The position numbers were made by a program, and so were the translations under genes. The notes beneath the pieces were generated by a model. That model made no database searches. It had not been told where the DNA came from and saw only the letters and a program-made list of their open reading frames with translations. From Monodelphis domestica (lineage: Eukaryota; Chordata; Mammalia; Didelphimorphia; Didelphidae), in contig NC_077231.1 in NCBI RefSeq assembly GCF_027887165.1, forward strand, positions 187,224,103 through 187,288,102: 64,000 nt of DNA. Reading direction: 5' to 3'. Positions 24,986 to 34,480 of the stretch are shown here, piece by piece. The stretch's first letter is position 1. The number at the start of each line of letters is the position of its first letter.

Positions 24986-25524
24986 CCCATAACTGTACCT
25001 TGTTTAGACTTCATCAAGTTAATAAATGCTAAGGTTCAGAGAGATTCAAATATAAAGGGAAATGCCTTTTCAGATGCAAAGGAAACATTTCATACCACAG
25101 AAGGGGACTAAGGCTTGAACAGTTCAATTGAAGAGGATGATGTCAGTGAGAAAATGAAGTTGCCCCAGGGTATAAACTGTCTCCAAATCTTTGCCTCCAG
25201 CCACTCATCCACATAAGACTTCCTAGGAGTTTGGGCAGAATAATTGGGCTATGCCACATATATAAGTGGAAACTCTCACTGAAGAAAGCCATCTCCCATT
25301 AGCAAGTATTTAACAGAAGTCTATCCTACCTCCTGCCTGCATGAAATAAACTTTAATGACTATTTTAGTCTAAGGTTCCTGAATGTTGTTATAAAAGCAC
25401 AATAATACCCTAACTGAAAGGAATATGGTGTTACTCTAATTAAAGAGAGCACATTTAGTATCCAGTTTTGTCAGAGGCAAAAGATGCAAAGACTTGCTTC
25501 TGCATGAAAGACAAGTATGTGATG
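24986..25524. other. No recognisable feature
   Basis: No gene or repeat that I can name. Confidence 0.4.
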
Positions 25525-25722
25525 GAGAGGGCAACTAGATGATTCAGTGGACTGAGAGCTAGACCTAGAGTTGGGAGGTCTTGGATTCAAGTCTAGCCTC
25601 AAATACTTCCTAGCTGTGTCACTCTGGGCAAGTCATTTAAACCCTATTTGCCTAGCCTTTATGGCTCTCCTGCCTTGGAACTCACATACAGTGTTGATTC
25701 TAATATGGAAGTTAAGGGTTAT
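25525..25722 (+). repeat. tRNA-derived SINE with distinct tail (forward)
   Basis: Head 'ggcaactagatgattcagtg' and 'cttggattcaagtctagcc', body 'cactctgggcaagtcattta'. The tail 'tgccttggaactcacataca' then 'atggaagttaagggtt' differs from the tail of the other SINEs here, so it is a second subfamily that shares the tRNA head. It ends in a T-rich stretch. Confidence 0.75.
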
Positions 25723-26468
25723 TTTTTTTTAATTACAAGCACAAGGAGTTCAGTGGATTGCCCCATTGAGTAGTGATGCAAAGCCTAAGGATGTGTTCAA
25801 AGACAGAAATGCTTTCTTGAGCCAATCTAACTCAACAACAAAGTAGTGTGCCTGATTAAGTTCACTAGCAGCCTAGAAACACCTGGATATGGTGGAGCTT
25901 CAGCTAAACCACTAAGCTACCTGCTTAAGAAGGGTCTAATTCATCTAACTAAGTACTGAATCATCCATCTTAAATTCAAGGAGCTAAATCAACTGAGCAT
26001 TAGAGGGACTCATAGATCACCAGTGTTGTGACCTATAACAAACTTCAGGAGAATATTCCAGAGAAAGAAAGGATGTTGGATTCCTTAGTTCTGGAGCTAT
26101 GAGTTGCCTTGACTACCCTGTCTTGCCTTGAATGCCATTTGTGCTCTTTAACATGGATTTCACTGCCATTGTACTATAAGTTTGTAGGTATTCTTTCCTC
26201 CACAAATTTTGTTTATAGTTGTGGAATAGTGTATAATAGATTTCTTCAGGGAAAACTTTTTAACTAATAGTTTGCTATGCCATTTGAGCAAATAAATGCC
26301 TTTGCTAAAGGGAAGCATATTGGTGAGTGATCATGAACTATAATTTTAGGATGGTAGCCCCTTTTAGGATTATTTCTTTAACCCTCAAAGAAGTAGTAAG
26401 GACATTTTAGTATCAGTAGGGGAATAAACTCAGATGGAGTACTATGCATCTATATATACTATATCCTT
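25723..26468. other. Unclassified, possibly LTR-like
   Basis: A stretch of even composition containing 'gcaaataaatgcctttgct' near 26287, reminiscent of an LTR polyadenylation region. No paired ends or duplications were found, so I make no firm call. Confidence 0.3.
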
Positions 26469-26509
26469 TGTTATATTTAATGGGAAAAGACTGGGGAAAT
26501 GAAAAACCC
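26469..26509 (+). repeat. Left 41 bp target duplication of HINT1 retrocopy
   Basis: Positions 26469-26509 match 27063-27103 at 39 of 41 bases, starting TGTTATATTTA and ending GAAAAACCC. The pair brackets the HINT1 retrocopy exactly. Confidence 0.9.
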
Positions 26510-27062
26510 TAGCTGTCGCCAGGGTAGGAGTTGACTTGGGCTCTGAGGGAGAATTGTATCCATGGCAGATGAGATTAACAAAGCATAGACTGCCCAGCCT
26601 GGTGGAGACACCATCTTCGGGAATATAATTCGCAAGGAAATCCCAGTCAAAATAATTTTTGAGGATAACCATGATGTTTGCCAAAAGCCCCAACTTATTT
26701 CCTGGTGATATCTAAGAAACCTATTACCCAGATAACTGTAGCAGAATAGATGATGAAAATCTTCTTGGACACAATGATTGTTGGGAAGAAATGTACAGCT
26801 GACTTGGGACTGAAGAAAGGATACTGGATGGTCATTAATGAAGGTCCTGATGGGGGGCAATCTGTGTATCATATCCATCTGCATGTCCTTGGTGGACGTC
26901 AAATGAAATGGCCTCCTGGATAAATTGTTGGAATGTGGGCAGCAGGGCAGGTTTATAACATATGTTAAGCTGAGTATACTTAAAGTTTTCTGTTAAATAA
27001 GAAATTGGGAAGTCATTTCAAAAGGTACACAATAAAAGATATGTTTTCCTTGAAAAAAAATC
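26510..27062 (+). pseudogene. Processed pseudogene of HINT1
   Basis: HINT1 is a small cytosolic and nuclear histidine-triad hydrolase of purine phosphoramidates. Here an intronless, decayed copy runs from a 5' UTR piece through ATG (26562) to the stop (26921-26923), then a 3' UTR, AATAAA (27031-27036) and A8 (27053-27060). Readable blocks include [30 protein letters not shown] and the carboxyl end [15 protein letters not shown], with the HxHxH triad kept. The coding span is 362 nt against 381 nt for a 126-residue HINT1: bases are missing around the 'EDDRCLAFHD' part. There is an in-frame stop at codon 9 and another at the 'AED' site. It is dead. It arose through L1-mediated copying of spliced mRNA. 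Confidence 0.95.
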
Positions 27063-27103
27063 TGTTATATTTATTAGGAAAAGACTGGGGAAATGAAAAA
27101 CCC
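27063..27103 (+). repeat. Right 41 bp target duplication of HINT1 retrocopy
   Basis: Follows the retrocopy poly(A) directly. Two mismatches to the left copy are consistent with moderate age. Confidence 0.9.
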
Positions 27104-28039
27104 AGGGGATAATGGAAAGGCTTGTAACAAGGCATGGAGGAGTTGAGGGTAGAGAGAGGAATATTGCTCGGTGAAGCAAAGGAGAGAAATGACCCTGCCC
27201 AGAGGAAGCAGCAGGGGTACAATAAGGACTGTTTGTCATTGAATGACTGAACTGATGTTCAGCTCCCTCTATGCCTCAGAAAAGATAGTTCACTTATCTG
27301 ACTGAGAATTCAAATAAGATAATGTTTAATAACCAGTTTGGATTTTAGAGGTATCAGGAAAGAGGGGCAAGGGATGTCCCTAAATAAGTTTGGAGTCTTC
27401 CTCAGCTTTGAAGCTAAGTCCAGGCCTCACAGGCTGGTGGAGTGTTTCTCCCTCTCCCTTCCTCTGCACTAGTTTTGTCAATTTTAGAATCTTAGAAGTA
27501 GACAGAAAACAACAAGAACAATTCTGACTTTCAGAGCTGATTGGGCCAGTATCTTTGGGCTGAACAAAATATCGGCACCACTCTCCAGAGACTGTGAAGA
27601 ACAACCTCCTCACACTCCCCATGCCAGGAAGGAAGAGATGATGACAGGAAGGAAGTGCCACTCCCAGTTGCTCCTTCCTCCATCAACTGTCAGTCTTGTT
27701 TCCTTTCCACACCTTCCAATCATATATAAATTTTGTCTATTTATAGATATTTCCTTTAGCCAAGGTATAAACTGAAAACTACTTTAGAAACATGAAGATT
27801 AATGTAAAAGTGGCAACCAACTGGTATTTTCAGCATATTAGTTAAAATAACAATAATATGCCTGGAAGAGAACTTCCCAAGGCTCTGAGAATTGAATTTG
27901 GTTTGATTCTGGTAAGATATAACAGTTTAGGAGAATTTTTTTAAACTTCTAGAACAGGTCTTGATCAAGGAAAAAAAAAAACTTGTCTGATATGAAGTAA
28001 CATTCACTTTCTGAATTGAGTTCCATGACTTCAAGTCCT
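27104..28039. other. No recognisable feature
   Basis: About 0.9 kb. The 93-residue reverse frame at 27380-27661 has no known motif. No repeat that I can name. Confidence 0.4.
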
Positions 28040-28290
28040 AATGAAAATCCAATTTTTTATAAAAAGTCTTTCTTAATGCATCTTAATTCTCTTACCTTAA
28101 CTATGTTAGTTTTCCCCATTCATTCTGTATATAGATTGTTTTTACTTATTTGTTTGTTCTCTCACCCATTTTACTTTTAGTTCCTTGAGGGCAAAATCTA
28201 TCATGACCATTTCCACACCCCACTAATATTTAACACAGTGTCTAGTACATAGTAGGCACTTAATGAATGTTAATTGATTGATTCATTGCA
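28040..28290 (+). repeat. L2-like LINE 3' end
   Basis: Contains 'gttccttgagggcaaaatc', 'aacacagtgtctagtacat' and 'agtaggcacttaatgaatg', ending 'ttgattgattc'. Classic L2 3' text. Confidence 0.8.
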
Positions 28291-29793
28291 ATGCTTTCTT
28301 CTTTTTTAGGAACATTATTCATGGGAAAATGAATCTTCTCCAGATCTTGCTTTAAGTTTTATGTGAAATTCCTATTTTTCTGAATTTTCTTATCAATAGA
28401 AAATAAGTTTTGCTTGTTTTATTTTGATGAAAATTGTTCCTCACATCTGAAATATTTGCATTGGTTATGCAGGAGGTGAAGAGATAGTGATTTATTTTAA
28501 AATGTTTGAATTTTTTAGGAAGGTAATTAAATAAAATATTAACTGAACAGTAAAACACTGATGGCACTCAAGGGTCTAAAAACTAGCTAAATTAGAGGAG
28601 CATTCATAAACCAACCATGAAGGCATTCTACTGCTATCAAAATACACTGAGAAGAAAAAATGCTAATTTAGATAATATCATAGCTCTTTGAAATTTTTCA
28701 CTTTGAAGGGTGTACTTAATCCCTATATTTCAGAGGAAAAACATTCTGCTGGCATGGATAAAATATTTACCTTAGATGAAACATTTGAAATTTATCTTGT
28801 TTAATTTTTAACTGGTTATAAAATATGGGGAAATAATTGTCTATGAGAAAAACGTTGGCAGAAGGATCATCTTCTTACAGTAACCATTTACAGATTTTTT
28901 CTAGGGCAGACCCTCCACCATAAAATGTATGGAGATACTATCTCTTTAATGGACATAAACAATAGCCACAAATCCACAGCTAGAAAATGTTGAGAATATG
29001 AAAAAACTTGAGATATATGACTAGGAAATCTGTTAATAGATCCTCTTTTAATATCCCTATATTTCAATTTCTTCCTCTGTAAAATTAGGAAATTGGAATA
29101 AAAAAAATTTCCAATTATTTTCCCCTCTTAAACTTTTAGAAAGGATATACAATTATTTGAGTAGCTAAGCAATTGGCAAGAATTTGAAAAATAAAAACTT
29201 AAGACTGAATAATGAGTAAAGAATACTTAATTCTACTTTATTGCTGATCAATTCCAGTCCATTGTTGTTTCTGCCTGGAATTAAAGGTGGGGGGAGTCTG
29301 TCTTTGCATTTATAGTATCATAAATTTAAAGGTAGGAAAGATAGTAGAGGTTAACTAGACCAAACCCTTCACTTTATAAACAGTGAACTGAAAACCAAAG
29401 AAGTTTAATTATTTTCCCAAAGGTATGCAGATGTAGGTGGATAAGTGGTGACAGGTAAAATTTTACACAGAGTTGAGATGGCAGCCATTGGATCTCTGTC
29501 CAGATAGGAAGGGAATACTGTTGGAATGTAGCTTAACAGCATATTATGACTAACCATTATATAATCATCCCAGGGTTTCTCCTCCTTCCCTTTTAACAGT
29601 GAAAGTTCAAAACCAGGTTTTAGGATTCTAAGTGTAGTGTTCATCCTGCTATACCATCATCCTATCCTTATAAGACTAGTTGTGTAAAGGGTATTTAGGA
29701 CACTACAAAAATATTTACATTTTCTGAAACATAGGAAGATATTAAGATCATAGTATTTTAATCTTAATAATATTTGTTTAAAGAGTGGAAAGT
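28291..29793. other. Unclassified; hAT/MER5-like scrap near 29325-29440
   Basis: No gene. At 29325-29440 the words 'tagaggttaactagaccaa' and 'cactttataaacagtgaac' resemble the old mammalian repeat phrase 'catctagtccaaccc ... tttacagatgagg' of MER5-type hAT elements. The same phrase recurs at 53285-53460. Confidence 0.4.
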
Positions 29794-30537
29794 TGAGAGG
29801 CAGAGTCAAGATGGAGGCTTAGGAGGAGTAGAAGTTCAGACCTCTGAATACCCTTCCTTACCGATCACAAACTGAATGCACCTAGGGGACTAAAAATCAA
29901 ACCTAACAACAAGACAGAGCCAAGGAACTCTCCTGCTGGACTCAATTCAAAAGGTACGCCCCCGCCAAAAGCTGGAATCAGAGAACACTTGGGTTTAAAG
30001 GGAAGGCAGAAGGAAGGCCCCAGAACTCCTCCCCCCCAACTACAGCACTAAGCCTGCAGCAACAGCAAGAACATCTGGGCAGGTAAAGGTGCTGGTCTGA
30101 AGTGTGTGCCTTGCAGGCAGGACTGTGCCAAGCTAAGAGTGTCGAACACAGATGGCAGGGAAGGAGCTGCAGAGGTATCATAGAGATGGCCGGTTGGTCA
30201 GAACTATGGAGATCCTCCATATTGCTCCAGCCATCTGGGAGGTTTTGGCCTCAGAGCACACCCAGCCCAATCCAGCTGAACTTAATCCTATCAAAAGTCT
30301 TCAGAACCCAGGGAAGCCCAGGCCCCAACACCCCTCCCTCATTGACTGCTGGACTTTAATCCAATCAAAAGCCTCCAGAGGACAGGAAAGCTCAAACTCC
30401 AACAACCTTCCCACACAGGCTGCACCAGGAGATCTTCTGTCAAAGCTCCAAGAGGGGAGACTGACAGAAGCCCCCCAAAACAAAAAAATGAGAGAAGCAA
30501 GAGTGCATACAAATACAGGGAGCAAAGAAGGGGTAAA

Positions 30538-31632
30538 TATGAGCAAAAAAAAAAGAAACAGAAGAAAGAAATTACAATAGACAGCTTCTATTCAGAATAT
30601 GGAACAGAGGGGGAGGGATCAGCAAATGATGAATCAGAAATCCCAGTGAATTGGATAAAGGCTTTGGAAGAACATTTCAAAATGAAATTCCAAACACAAT
30701 TAAGAAAGGCTAAAGACAATTGGGAAAAGAACTTAAAAACTAAGATAAGTCATCTGGAAACAGAAGCACTTGAACTAAAATGAGAAAATAGTGTCTTGAA
30801 ATCCAAAATCAACCAGCTGGAAAATGAGGATAAGGAGATGAAAGATGAGGCAAAGGAGATGAAAGACGAGGTAAAGAGAATGAAAGATGACCTCCAAAGA
30901 AAATCAGACTAGAAGGAGAAGGATAACCAAAAATCAAGGAATGAAATCCAGTCTTTAAGAACCAGAATACAACAATTAGAATTAAGTGACCTCACAAGGC
31001 AGCAGGACAATATAAAACAAAACCAAAAGAATGAAAAAAAATTGAGGAAAATATGAAGGATCTAATTCACAAAACAGAAGATTTAGAAAATCATTTGAGG
31101 AGAGACAATCTAAGAATCATTGGTCTACCAGAAGATCGTGACAAAAGAAAAAGCCTGGACATAATACTACAGGAAATCATTCAAGAAAACTGCCCCGATA
31201 TTCTAGAAGAAGAGGGGGAAAGTGGAGATTGAAAGAATCCACAGATCACCTCCTGTACTTAATCCCCAACTGAAAACACCCAGGAACATTATAGCCAAAT
31301 TCAAGAATTATCAGACCAAAGAAAAGATATTACAAGCTGCCAAGAAGAAGTCATTTAAATACCATGGAACCATAGTGAGGAAAACACAGGATCTGGCTGC
31401 ATCCACATTGAGAGACTGAAAGACATTGAATATGATACTCTGGAAAGCAAGGAAACTAGGTCTACAACCAAGAATCAACTATCCATCAAAACTGACTATA
31501 TTCTTACAGGCAGAAGTAAGTTCATTCAACAAAATAGAAGAATTCCAAGAATTTGTAAAGAAAAGACCAGATATGAACAAAAAATTTGATGTCCAAGCTC
31601 AGAACTCAAGAGAATCATCAAAAGGTAATTAA
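30538..31632 (+). pseudogene. L1-A ORF1 remnant
   Basis: Corresponds to the L1 RNA-binding protein ORF1p. Readable blocks are the Lys/Arg-rich start 'MSKKKRNRRKKLQ' followed at once by a stop, a long coiled coil, 'RRDNLRIIGLPED'-like text near 31100, and the carboxyl end with 'FKYHGTIVRKTQDLAAST' and 'LGLQPRINYPSKLTIFLQ'. Several in-frame stops and shifts are present (for example near 30781, 30909 and 31419). The coiled coil includes three 21 bp units (30832-30894) coding KEMKDEA, KEMKDEV and KRMKDDL. The region is ~170 bp longer than the intact ORF1, mostly in the coiled coil. Confidence 0.88.
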
Positions 31633-31861
31633 AAAAGAGGGAAAAAAGAAAATCAAAATAAAATAAACAAACAAAAAACCCCCTTTTTAAGAGACTCAAT
31701 AAGTTAAAATGTTATGTATCCCTATAAGAAATGAGGTCATTGATAACTCTTAAAAACTGTTGTTATCACCTGGGCAGCTAGAAGAATTACACTTGGAACA
31801 GTGACAAACTGTATAGGATGAAATGATAAGACATGTATACATATATAGATACATGCATGCA

Positions 31862-31881
31862 TAAATACATATACATGTGTA

Positions 31882-31930
<49 letters not shown>
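31862..31930. repeat. (TA)n microsatellite inside L1-A spacer
   Basis: About 69 bp of TA-rich alternation in the inter-ORF spacer. L1-B has a TA tract near the corresponding place, inside its LTR insertion (38796-38820). Confidence 0.88.
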
Positions 31931-31931
<1 letters not shown>

Positions 31932-33691
31932 ACTAGAGCTAAAAAAGAGGTTAATACTAAAAGAAATGGGAAAAGAAACAAATGGGGGTAAATGTATATG
32001 TCACATAGAAACTCATGGCAGGAGGGGGTGAGAATATCAATACACTGGAAGGAAAAAGAGGTTGGAGATAGGAAATACTCACCTCTTATGTGCTTTAAAA
32101 CTGACGCAAAGAAGAAAGAACAATTGAATCCATGGGGCAGAGAATAGACTTGCTCTATAGGGGAGGATGAGGGTAACAAACGAACTGGTGGGGAGGGAAG
32201 AAGTACAAAAGAGGGAGAAGGTGAGTGGGGTACTTTTCGAAATACTACAGGGAAAATAAGGGGTGACATAAGAAGGGAGTGGGTTAGAAAGGGAAGTAAG
32301 ATAAGGGTGGGAACTAGGGGGACTGATTAAAAACAAACATTGGTGTAGAAGGAAATAGTGAAAGAAGAAAAGGACCAGCAATAGAAATCAAAATGCTGAG
32401 AAATACACAGCTAGTAATCATAACTCTGAATGTGAATGGAATAAACTCACCCATAAAATGCAAGTGAATAGCAGAGTGGATTAGAATCCAAAACCCTACC
32501 ATATGCTGTCTACAAGAATCAGACATGAGGAAAGTAGATACGCATAGGGTGAAAATAAGAGGATGGAACCAAATCTATAGGGAATCAACTGATAAAAAGA
32601 AGGCAGGAGTCACAATCATGATATCTGACAAAGCCAAAGTAAAAATAAATCTAGTTAAAAGAGATAGGGAAGGTAATTACATCCTGATAAAAGGCAGTAT
32701 AGACAATGAGGAAATATCAGTACTCAACATGTATGCACCAAATGGCATAGCATCTAAATTTCTAATGGAGAAACTAGGAGAATTGAAGGAAGAAATAGAC
32801 AGTAAAACCATATTAGTGGGAGACTTAAACCAACCATTATCAAATTTAGATAAATCAAATAAAAAAATAAATAAGAAAGAGGTAAAAGAAGTGAATGAAA
32901 TCTTGGAAAAATTAGAGTTAGTAGACATATGGAGAAAAATAAATAGGGAAAAAAAGGAATGCACTTTCCTTTCAACAGCATATGGTACATTCACAAAAAT
33001 TGACCATGTATTAGGGCATAAAAGCATTGAAAATGAGTGCAAAAGAGCAGAAATAATGAATGCAACCATCTCAGATCACAATGCAATGAAAATAATTTAA
33101 TTAGTAAGGGTACATGGAGAGGTAAATCAAAAATTAATTGGAAATTATAAAATATAATTCTACAAAACCAGTAAGTTAAAAAACAAATTGTAGAAACAAT
33201 AACTTCATTAAAGAAAATGACAATGATGAGACATTGTTTCAAAACCTATGGGATTCAGCCAAAGCAGTACTCAGGGGGAAATTTATAGCATTGAGTTCAT
33301 ATATTAACAAATTAGGGAGGGCAGACTTCATTGAATTGGGAATTCAAATAAAAATTAGAAAGTGAACAAATTAAAAATCCTCAGATGAAGACTAAATTAG
33401 AGATACTAAAACCCAAAGGAGAAATTAATAAAATTGACAGTCAAAGAAATATTGATTTAATAAATAAGACTAGAAGCTGTTACTTTGAAAAAAATAGACA
33501 AAGTATTGGACAGTCTAATTGAAAAAAGGAAAGAAAAAAACCAAATTGATAGTATCCAAGATGAAAAGGGAGACCTCACCTCTAATGAAGAGGAAATTAA
33601 GGCAATCATTAAAAACTATTATGCCCAATTATATGGCAACAAATATGTCAATCTAGGTGATTTGAATAAATACTTACAAAAATATAAATTG

Positions 33692-33696
33692 CCTAG
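33692..33696 (+). repeat. Left 5 bp target duplication (cctag)
   Basis: cctag precedes the LTR and is repeated at 34481-34485. The uninterrupted L1 elsewhere reads 'gcctagactaaca' at this place, confirming the pre-insertion site. Confidence 0.9.
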
Positions 33697-34480
33697 TGTA
33701 GCAGTCCACACCTATCTATGATCAAGGGAAATAGTTAAAATGTAAAGATTGTCTTAGGAGAGCTCATTCTCAGTCCTGAGCATGACAAGTAAAGCCTTTG
33801 ACCCTTGATCCCAGCGTCCACCAGGTTTAGGTGCGAAATCAGGTTTCTTTGTGCTCACCTGGCTGAGACAAACTACACCTATACCTTGTCCTAATCTACA
33901 ATTAACCAATGGCAATCCACTATGTATTCATCAATATGTATTGTGTACATTTGCATCTCAATGGGAATAAATATGAGGGACCACAGAGAGCCAGCTCTTT
34001 TTACCTTATCACCCTTCACCTGTCTCTGTCTTTCCTGGAGCTTGGCCTCTGGCCAAGCTCAACTTTAAATTGCCCCTCCTCTCTCTATCTCTCTCTGAAA
34101 GACCTTTCTTCCTTAATCTCCTATCCTCAAATGGTCCGTGCTTAGAGTACAAGGTCTAAGGGACTGGTGATTTCTTTCTTGATCTCCTCTCCACAAGCTG
34201 GACTGATCTGTACTTGCAGCCCAGGCTGTAAGGGATCGTGGCTTTTCTTTCAGCTAATCTCCATGTTCATTGCTTACTCCCATATATTACTTTAAAATTA
34301 CTTAACTGGTTCATGTCCTAGTGAAAGCTAAGTAGCTGAGCTTATTCTGTAGAGTTTGATTATTATAAATATTGTGTGTGTGTCTGCCTTCTTATCCATC
34401 TCCTTGGCTCCAGTCCTTCCCTCAAGGTCAACCTTCTTTCTTTCCTTTCATGGGAGGGCTGCAGGCCAGCCCCCTCCACA
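33697..34480. mobile_element. Solo LTR (784 bp) inserted in L1-A ORF2
   Basis: The element starts TGTAGCAG and ends CCTCCACA, with TG...CA ends and a 5 bp cctag duplication. Comparison with the intact L1 shows that exactly this block is extra. It carries a TATA/AATAAA-like word 'gggaataaatatgaggg' near 33966 and CT-rich tracts. There are no internal retroviral genes, so it is a solo LTR left by LTR-LTR recombination. Orientation is not certain. A 5 bp duplication differs from the 6 bp of the LTR at 38763. A chimeric frame (34376-34771) runs out of the LTR into L1 and is an accident. Confidence 0.93.

Noticed and set aside
26442..26902. Reverse open frames of 83 and 141 aa
   Set aside because: They lie antisense to the HINT1 retrocopy and have no family features; they are shadows of it.
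30102..30580. Overlapping frames of 85 and 142 aa in the L1-A 5' UTR
   Set aside because: UTR sequence; the longer one only runs into the first codons of dead ORF1 before a stop.
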